64,000 nucleotides of DNA from Winogradskyella wandonensis. Its GTDB lineage: Bacteria; Bacteroidota; Bacteroidia; Flavobacteriales; Flavobacteriaceae. This document shows, piece by piece, positions 57,262 to 64,000 of the stretch. Every line of letters begins with the position of its first letter. The stretch's first letter is position 1. Below the pieces are notes generated by a model. That model was not told the origin of the DNA and did not search any database. It saw only the letters and a program-made list of their open reading frames with translations. Made by a program: the position numbers and the translations under genes. Location: contig NZ_SMGI01000001.1 of assembly GCF_004346845.1 (NCBI RefSeq), positions 715,116 to 779,115 of the forward strand, read 5' to 3'.

Positions 57262-57903
57262 CTATCGACCTCTACCAAAAAGTCCGCCCAGTAATCCGCC
57301 TAGACCTCCTCTTTTTTTGGAGCCACCAAGGACCATACCTGCCACATCATCTACAACACTACCATCACCGTCTGCATCTAATATTTGCTCTAAAAAGCTT
57401 TGCTCGTTTTTCGCTTTGCTACCGCCAAGTAATCCGCCTAATAAGCCACTAAGCTCGTTTTCTGAGCTTACGTTATTTTGTCGTTTTTGCTTACCAAGGA
57501 CACCCATAAGAATTGGAGCAGCAACTTTAAGTATTTCGCCCACCGAACCAGAATCTAATCCTGCTTTTTGCCCAATGACTTGTTGTACGCCTTGTTGTTT
57601 TTGTCCAAGAATATGTCCTAAAATTTTAGAACCATCGGTCTTAACCTCTTCATCAACGCCGCCTCCAAAAAGACCACTTAAATTATCTAAGATGCTTCCG
57701 TCGTGTTTATTACTGAGAGCGCCCATTAAGCCTTGAGCACCTTCTGGAGTAGAAGCATTGCGCTCCATAGCTTTCATTAAAACAGGTAGTGCCATTGTTA
57801 GCACACTGCTTGTTTTACTCTGTTCTGTATTTGTAGTGCCAGATACACCACTAATGATTGTTTTTCCTAAATCGCTATTTAGCAAGTCTAAAATGCCTTC
57901 CAT
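57262..57903 (-). CDS. DUF937 domain protein
   Basis: 213 residues from the ATG 57903 (residue 1 of MEGILDLLNSD); a TTG further out at 57936 is not used. The DUF937 core (about 1-150) is helical with repeated 'GLMGALSNKHD' and 'GQKAGLDSGSVGEIL' patterns; a Gly/Lys/Arg-rich linker follows (GGLLGG repeats). Its role is unknown. It follows serA after a terminator, so it may be separate. Confidence 0.82.
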   Translation of the reverse strand: MEGILDLLNSDLGKTIISGVSGTTNTEQSKTSSVLTMALPVLMKAMERNASTPEGAQGLMGALSNKHDGSILDNLSGLFGGGVDEEVKTDGSKILGHILGQKQQGVQQVIGQKAGLDSGSVGEILKVAAPILMGVLGKQKRQNNVSSENELSGLLGGLLGGSKAKNEQSFLEQILDADGDGSVVDDVAGMVLGGSKKRGGLGGLLGGLFGRGR

Positions 57904-57942
57904 AGTTGTAAAGTTTTTGTTAGTAAAGTTTTTCAATGTACG

Positions 57943-57974
57943 AAAAAAGTCTCAATTTTCATTGAGACTTTTTT
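57943..57974. terminator. Bidirectional terminator between serA and the DUF937 gene
   Basis: AAAAAAGTCTCAAT (57943-57956) and ATTGAGACTTTTTT (57961-57974) form a perfect 14-bp stem around a TTTC loop. Confidence 0.9.
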
Positions 57975-57996
57975 ACAGGGAATTTTTTAAGTGCTA

Positions 57997-58947
57997 TTAT
58001 TTTAAAATACTTATAATTTGTGATGCTAATTCTTCGCCAATTCTATCTTGTGCTTCATTCGTTGCAGCACCAGTATGTGGTGTTAAGGATAATGCAGGAT
58101 TCATTAAAAGACCCATTTCTGGCTCTGGTTCTTTTTCGAATACATCTAAGGCCGCACCAGCAACTTTGCCAGTTTCAATAGCTTTTACCAGCGCTACCTC
58201 GTTAACCACACCACCACGAGCAGCATTGGCAATAATTACACCATCTTTCATTTGGCTGAATTCCTTTTCGTCAATGACATACTCTTTTTGAGCTGGTACA
58301 TGAAGCGTTAAGAAATCTGCTTGTTTTAATACATCTTCTTTTGAAACAGTTTTGATATTGAAATTAACTTTTTGCCCATCGAAAAACTCTAATTCTAAAT
58401 TAGCTTCATCCATATATGGGTCAAAAGCAACAACCTTCATACCAGAACCAATAGCAACTTTAGCTGTAGCTTGACCGATACGGCCAAAACCTAAAACGCC
58501 AAGAGTTTTGCCTTTAAGTTCAATACCTTTGGCATAAGCTTTTTTTAGCTTTTTAAAGTTAGTGTCGCCTTCTAGCGGCATATCACGGTTAGAATTGTGT
58601 AAAAAGCGTGCTAAACCATAAAAATGTCCGAAAACTAATTCTGCAACTGAATGCGACGATGCTGCCGGCGTATTAATAACATGTAAGCCTTTTTCTCGTG
58701 CATAATCTACATCAATGTTATCCATACCAACACCACCGCGACCAATAATTTTAAGGCTAGGGCAGTTGTCTATAATATTTTTACGAACCTTAGTGGCACT
58801 GCGCACTAGTAATACCGTAATCCCTTTATCGTTAATATAATTTTCTAATTGTTCTTGGGCAACGGTCGTTGTTAAGACTTCAAATCCTGCAGCTTCAAGC
58901 GCATCTATTCCGCTTTGTGAAACACCATCGTTTGCTAATACTTTCAT
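57997..58947 (-). CDS. serA: D-3-phosphoglycerate dehydrogenase (short, no ACT domain)
   Basis: 316 residues from ATG 58947. Rossmann motif GFGRIGQATAKVA, catalytic Arg in ANAARGG, Glu in KEPEPE and His in LTPHTGAA are all present, as expected of the D-2-hydroxyacid dehydrogenase fold. It is short and lacks the serine-sensing ACT domain. Beside serC the substrate is 3-phosphoglycerate, the first step in serine synthesis. A longer frame to 59007 starts inside a repeat and is not used. serC lies upstream on the same strand. Confidence 0.9.
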   Translation of the reverse strand: MKVLANDGVSQSGIDALEAAGFEVLTTTVAQEQLENYINDKGITVLLVRSATKVRKNIIDNCPSLKIIGRGGVGMDNIDVDYAREKGLHVINTPAASSHSVAELVFGHFYGLARFLHNSNRDMPLEGDTNFKKLKKAYAKGIELKGKTLGVLGFGRIGQATAKVAIGSGMKVVAFDPYMDEANLELEFFDGQKVNFNIKTVSKEDVLKQADFLTLHVPAQKEYVIDEKEFSQMKDGVIIANAARGGVVNEVALVKAIETGKVAGAALDVFEKEPEPEMGLLMNPALSLTPHTGAATNEAQDRIGEELASQIISILK

Positions 58948-58964
58948 TTTAAGTTTAAAGTTTT

Positions 58965-59035
58965 GGTGGTTGAGACTCTCGAAACCACAATCCATTTTAT
59001 TATACATAAATAGTAGCTTCGAGAGCCTCAGCTAC
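58965..59035. repeat. REPIN-like inverted hairpin pair, family 1, copy 2
   Basis: Hairpins at 58965-58988 (arms GTGGTT and AACCAC) and 59013-59035 (arms GTAGCT and AGCTAC) have reverse-complementary loops (GAGACTCTCGA versus TCGAGAGCCTC) and face each other. The arms keep pairing although their bases differ from those of copy 1 at 27030-27089. It lies between serC and serA. Confidence 0.8.
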
Positions 59036-59044
59036 CACTGGTAT

Positions 59045-60109
59045 TTACGCTTTACTTTCTAATTCGCTCATTACTTCAACTAAAACTTTAACGCTATCTA
59101 GCGATAAGGCATTGTACATCGAAGCTCTGTAACCACCGACACTTCTATGACCGTTAAGACCATTAATACCGGCTTCTTTCCACATGGCATCAAAGGTTTC
59201 TTTAAGGTTTTCGTTTTCTAGTGTAAAGGTTGCATTCATATTAGAACGGTCTTCCTTAACGGCATAACCTTTAAATAATGGGTTTAAATCTATTTCAGAA
59301 TAGATTAAACGTGCTTTCTTTTCGTTTTCTTCTTCAATCGCTTTAATACCGCCTAAGTCTTTTAACCATTGCATTGTTAGCATAGACACATAAACTGCAA
59401 AAACAGGAGGCGTATTAAACATACTGCCTTTACTGATGTGGACTTTATAATCCATCATCGATGGAATTTTACGCGATACTTTGCCTAAAATATCTTCCTT
59501 AACTACGACTAATGTTGTTCCAGCAGGTCCCATATTTTTTTGAGCGCCTGCGTAAATTAAATCGAATTTTGAAAAATCTAACTGACGCGAAAAAATATCA
59601 CTACTCATATCACAAACCATTGGGATTGGTGAGTCTGGAAATTGTTTCATCTGCGTACCAAAAATGGTATTGTTAGATGTGCAGTGGAAATAATCGTAAT
59701 CTTCTGGGATATCGTAACCTTTTGGGATATAATTGAAACCAGCTGATTTAGAAGACCCTACTTCGTAAATATCGTCATAGATTTTGGCTTCTTTTATCGC
59801 TTTATCCGACCAAGTTCCTGTATTTAGGTAACCTGCTCTTTTTTCGAGTAGATTTAGCGCCACCATTAAAAACTGCGTGCTTGCTCCACCTTGAAGAAAT
59901 AAGGCTTTATAGCCTTTGCCTTCTAAACCAAGAAGCTCTAAAGCCAAAGCGCGTGCTTGCTCCATAACATCTACAAATGGTTTGCTACGGTGCGATATTT
60001 CGATAAGCGATAAGCCGTTATCAAAATCTATTAAAGCTTCGGAGGCTTTTTGTATAACTGATTTTGGCAATACGCAAGGACCAGCACTAAAGTTATGTTT
60101 CTTAATCAT
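59045..60109 (-). CDS. serC: 3-phosphoserine/phosphohydroxythreonine transaminase
   Basis: 354 residues. Fold-type I aminotransferase with N-terminal HNFSAGPCVLP and the PLP lysine in AGAQKNMGPAG; the C-terminal NGHRSVGGYRASMYNA motif is normal. It makes phosphoserine from phosphohydroxypyruvate, the next step after serA. Serine synthesis genes serC and serA are in one run. Confidence 0.94.
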   Translation of the reverse strand: MIKKHNFSAGPCVLPKSVIQKASEALIDFDNGLSLIEISHRSKPFVDVMEQARALALELLGLEGKGYKALFLQGGASTQFLMVALNLLEKRAGYLNTGTWSDKAIKEAKIYDDIYEVGSSKSAGFNYIPKGYDIPEDYDYFHCTSNNTIFGTQMKQFPDSPIPMVCDMSSDIFSRQLDFSKFDLIYAGAQKNMGPAGTTLVVVKEDILGKVSRKIPSMMDYKVHISKGSMFNTPPVFAVYVSMLTMQWLKDLGGIKAIEEENEKKARLIYSEIDLNPLFKGYAVKEDRSNMNATFTLENENLKETFDAMWKEAGINGLNGHRSVGGYRASMYNALSLDSVKVLVEVMSELESKA

Positions 60110-60191
60110 TTGTTCTGATTTTCAATTTTTAAACGTTACAAAGGTGGCGATTAATTGAGAAAATTCTATTAAGAAATCGATAATTTTTGGA

Positions 60192-61664
<1,473 letters not shown>

Positions 61665-61695
61665 TATTAGATTTACTATTTTTAGATATACGATT

Positions 61696-61726
61696 AGTCC
61701 CAAGTTTTTACTTGGGATTTTTTTTT
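61696..61726 (+). terminator. Rho-independent terminator after the ferredoxin gene
   Basis: TCCCAAGT (61698-61705) pairs with ACTTGGGA (61710-61717) around a four-T loop and is followed by a run of nine T. It isolates the next, unusual two-gene cassette from the ferredoxin. Confidence 0.88.
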
Positions 61727-61864
61727 GCCCTACTACGTAGTTTTACGTAGATCCATGTGAATTTAATATTTTAATTTAGCTTCCTGATGCTAAACTAATT
61801 TTAGTATACGACATTATAATGTGTCAATAACATAAAAGGTTTTAATTTCTAGCATGATTAGAAA

Positions 61865-62455
61865 ATGAGCAAAGAAAGTTTAATCCAAAAACTAAATACT
61901 CAAACTGAATTAGATATTTATTATGAATATCTGCTGGGGCAAGATGTTTGGTACTTTCAGAACAATGGAGATGACTTTAGTTCAGATTATGATGCTTTTA
62001 AAAAGTTTATTTCAAAAAAAATAAACATACCTTTTAACAATATTTCAATTGTAGGAAGTGCGAAAACTAGATATAGTTTTTCACCAAGTAAAGAATTGAA
62101 AGAGTTTCACGAAAACTCTGATTTTGATTTAATTATAGTTTCAAGACGGCTTTTTTATGATATATGGACTGCATATAGAGCAATTGCTCAAACACAATAC
62201 CTAGAAAACTACATTAAAAAATGCGGAAATATTTTTGGAGGATTCATTAGTATTCGTGATAATGATAAAACTTATGGAAATCAGACTTTAGAAAATTGGC
62301 AAAAAAAGGTACTTTCATTTAAAGCAGAACTTCAATTAACTTTTAATATTCAACATGATATTAATTATAGGATTTATTCTGATTGGGAGTCTGTTCAGGA
62401 ATATCATCTAAAAGGAATTACAAAACTAAAAAATATTATAAATGAAATTAATTGA
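61865..62455 (+). CDS. Nucleotidyltransferase-fold protein of a candidate defence cassette
   Basis: 196 residues. The NTase signature is GSAK (64-67) followed by SDFDL with D86 and D88, the metal-binding pair; the spacing of about 20 residues is a little long, as in CD-NTase-like or tRNA NTase-like groups. A YRIYSDWESVQEYHLKGI segment near the C-terminus is conserved-looking. The fold suggests nucleotide transfer to a protein or nucleotide; a third catalytic Asp is not clear. The last 14 bases overlap the DUF262 start, and the DNA is strongly AT-rich, as in acquired genes. Confidence 0.7.
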   Translation: MSKESLIQKLNTQTELDIYYEYLLGQDVWYFQNNGDDFSSDYDAFKKFISKKINIPFNNISIVGSAKTRYSFSPSKELKEFHENSDFDLIIVSRRLFYDIWTAYRAIAQTQYLENYIKKCGNIFGGFISIRDNDKTYGNQTLENWQKKVLSFKAELQLTFNIQHDINYRIYSDWESVQEYHLKGITKLKNIINEIN

Positions 62456-63509
62456 ACAAATAGACATACAACCTCAAACAGCCAAATGGCTTTATGATTT
62501 AAGTCAAAAAGGTTTATTGGAAGTTGATAATTCATTTCAAAGAAATTATGTGTGGACTGAGAAAAATCAAATTCAACTTATCGAATCAATACTAATTGGA
62601 TACCCAATTCCAGAGATTTATCTCTGGAATACAGGCACTGATGGAGATACTGGCGACACAAAATATTCTATTATTGATGGTCAGCAAAGATGTGGCGCTG
62701 TCTTTCAGTATATAGCAAACAATTTCAAATTAAAAGCTTCAAGTTTAGATGCTAATAATCCTATTAAAGGAAGAATTCAAGACAGATTATTCAAGGATTT
62801 AGAAGCCGATGATAAAAAGTCCATTTGGAGTTATCTTTTTTCAATTAGGTTAGTACGAAATCAGGTAGAACGAGTGTCTATTGTCAATATGTTTTTAAGG
62901 CTGAATAGCAATAATATGACATTAAATCCTCAAGAATTACGCAATGCAGAATTTGAGGGTGAATTCATGCTTCTGTCTTCGAAGCTAGCTGAACTCGATT
63001 TTTGGGAAGACAATAATATTTTTGGTGTAGCTGATAGAAGAAGAATGAGAGATATATCTTTTGTAAGTACTTTATTAGTGTTTTTAAAGAAAGGAATTGA
63101 AGAAGATATAGGAAATACCAATTTAAATCAAATATATGATTTGTATAACGACGACTATCCAGACAAGGATAAAGATGAAAATAAATTCAAAGAGATTTTA
63201 AGCGAAATAAACAAGGTAATCGAAAATAATAAAGAGAGAATTAAAATTCTCAAAAGGCAAGTTCATTTTTATACACTTTTCACAGTAATCTTTGATATTC
63301 TAAATAATCAAAAGACATTGACTGAAAATCAAATTTCAAACTATAGAAATTTCATTGACAACTACGACAATGATGCACTATTAGAAAAATATTATGCGGA
63401 TCAGCTTTCAAGTATTTATAGTTATAAATCACTTGTAAAAGAAGGTACAAGACAAAAAAGCAATAGATTTGAGAGGCATCGCCACCTGAAAAGGATAATT
63501 AACAAATGA
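62442..63509 (+). CDS. DUF262 (GmrS-type) protein of a candidate defence cassette
   Basis: 355 residues. The ParB-like DUF262 domain shows SFQRNYVW (31-38), the nucleotide-site DGQQR (79-83) and FLRLNSNNMTLNPQELRNAEF (151-171). No HNH/DUF1524 nuclease domain, as in GmrD or fused GmrSD, is present at the C-terminus, which is helical and basic. DUF262 proteins are common in phage-defence operons where they use NTP to control a nuclease or modified-DNA cleavage. Here the coupled partner is the NTase-fold protein. Confidence 0.87.
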   Translation: MKLIEQIDIQPQTAKWLYDLSQKGLLEVDNSFQRNYVWTEKNQIQLIESILIGYPIPEIYLWNTGTDGDTGDTKYSIIDGQQRCGAVFQYIANNFKLKASSLDANNPIKGRIQDRLFKDLEADDKKSIWSYLFSIRLVRNQVERVSIVNMFLRLNSNNMTLNPQELRNAEFEGEFMLLSSKLAELDFWEDNNIFGVADRRRMRDISFVSTLLVFLKKGIEEDIGNTNLNQIYDLYNDDYPDKDKDENKFKEILSEINKVIENNKERIKILKRQVHFYTLFTVIFDILNNQKTLTENQISNYRNFIDNYDNDALLEKYYADQLSSIYSYKSLVKEGTRQKSNRFERHRHLKRIINK

Positions 63510-63555
63510 CGATTAAAATAATGAATCAGTAACATTTGGTTCTCGCTTAATTCTA

Positions 63556-64000
63556 TTAATCAAACTTAACTTTAATAAATCGTTGGTTCTTTAGGTTATC
63601 TACATCTTGCCCAAATAAAACTAGTGTGTTCTCGTCTTCCCAATTGTATAAGCCTGGGCGTATCGTAACACCGCCTAAACCATCTTTGGTAAATAGCTTT
63701 TGCCGTTGGTAGCTGCCGTCAGAGCCAATCATTGTGCACATAAACGCCATATTCTGAGTATTAAAAGCATTTGCTGGTTTTCCTTTTCTTAGACCTACAT
63801 TATCTGCATTGCCATTGTAAAATAGTAGCACCTTATCATCGCGTTTTGTAGAATAGAATGAGCTGTAAATTGGTACGTTACCACGAGTTTGGTTTTTGGC
63901 AATTTTGTTGGCCCAAATAAGTTTTCCGTCGTTACCAATGCGCATGGCTGCAACATTCTCGTGATAATAGGTAATAGAGTAGTTATACGAGTAGGTTCTG
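63556..64000 (-). CDS. Partial protein of unknown function, N-terminus outside the window
   Basis: The frame is open through the right edge, so this is only the C-terminal 147 residues. It has short repeating units of the DGKLIWANKI and ENTLVLFGQDVDN type, as in beta-propeller or WD40-like secreted proteins. A Met codon at 63945 is internal, not a start. It converges with the DUF262 gene, 46 bases from its stop. No family is identified. Confidence 0.7.
   Translation of the reverse strand, partial: RTYSYNYSITYYHENVAAMRIGNDGKLIWANKIAKNQTRGNVPIYSSFYSTKRDDKVLLFYNGNADNVGLRKGKPANAFNTQNMAFMCTMIGSDGSYQRQKLFTKDGLGGVTIRPGLYNWEDENTLVLFGQDVDNLKNQRFIKVKFD

Noticed and set aside
57200..57736. Long plus-strand open frame of 178 codons
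   Set aside because: It is antisense to the DUF937 gene, Pro/Ser-rich and Cys-rich in a way that mirrors the Gly-rich coding strand; no start context.
57758..58291. Plus-strand open frame of 177 codons
   Set aside because: Lies antisense over the DUF937 start, the terminator and serA; composition is random-like and there is no promoter or motif.
61727..61864. Possible attachment site or inverted repeat (CTACGTA/TACGTAG) before the NTase gene
   Set aside because: A short palindrome only; no direct repeat of it was found near the other end of the cassette at 63510-63560, so insertion boundaries are not shown.

Overview
The window looks like chromosomal DNA of a marine-type member of the Flavobacteriaceae (phylum Bacteroidota). 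The supporting signs are AT-rich coding DNA, promoters of the Bacteroidota type (TTG, about 20 bases, TAnnTTTG), frequent TTG starts, Shine-Dalgarno motifs that are weak or absent, and many families typical of the group: a TonB-dependent receptor with a carboxypeptidase-like N-terminus, DUF5916, DUF4159, DUF937, a pirin, and tiny conserved membrane proteins. I see no rRNA, tRNA, CRISPR array, IS element or prophage, and no stretch of 300 bases without a gene.

Layout. 1-5340 (+): the 'ligase-associated' DNA repair cluster (beta-CASP exonuclease, ATP-dependent DNA ligase, Lhr-like DEXH helicase, PdeM phosphoesterase), start-stop coupled. 11870-5330 (-): nine tightly packed genes beginning with tsaD, rich in tRNA/rRNA modification enzymes (TsaD, RsmE, TrmH-like, THUMP-like methyltransferase), plus a parvulin, DUF4159 and an AI-2E-family permease. 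11991-16436 (+): a giant TamB. 16571-20179 (+): upper-glycolysis group (pfkA, gapA, an N-acetylglucosamine kinase-like protein, mgsA) and a small membrane protein. 20271-24520: M24 peptidase, MFS transporter, biotin-dependent carboxyltransferase. 24675-26733 (+): FMN reductase, GNAT, MarR, pirin. Then EttA and two small membrane proteins, and a lipoprotein metallo-hydrolase.

30143-38724 (+) is the most unusual block: a long coiled-coil protein, an unrecognised soluble protein, a AAA+ ATPase, another unrecognised protein, two membrane proteins and a lipoprotein. Together they look like an uncharacterised membrane-linked AAA+ machine. It is followed by a SulP transporter and then histidine-degradation genes (hutG, hutI), fumC, amt, a LolD-like ATPase, a DUF5916 outer-membrane protein, a lipid-head-group transferase, and a TonB receptor module with a His-rich secreted peptide and a lipoprotein. 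The rightmost core segment is serC-serA-DUF937 with acyl-CoA reductase divergent from a ferredoxin.

61865-63509 (+) is a two-gene cassette visibly more AT-rich than its surroundings: a nucleotidyltransferase-fold protein overlapping a DUF262 (GmrS-type) protein. It sits just after a terminator and fits a small anti-phage defence cassette. Two kinds of paired, inverted, hairpin repeats (REPIN-like) lie between genes at 27030/58965 and 36433/44876. Two long genes (tamB and the DUF5916 gene) have no ATG, GTG or TTG where their signal sequences begin and probably start at ATC and ATT.
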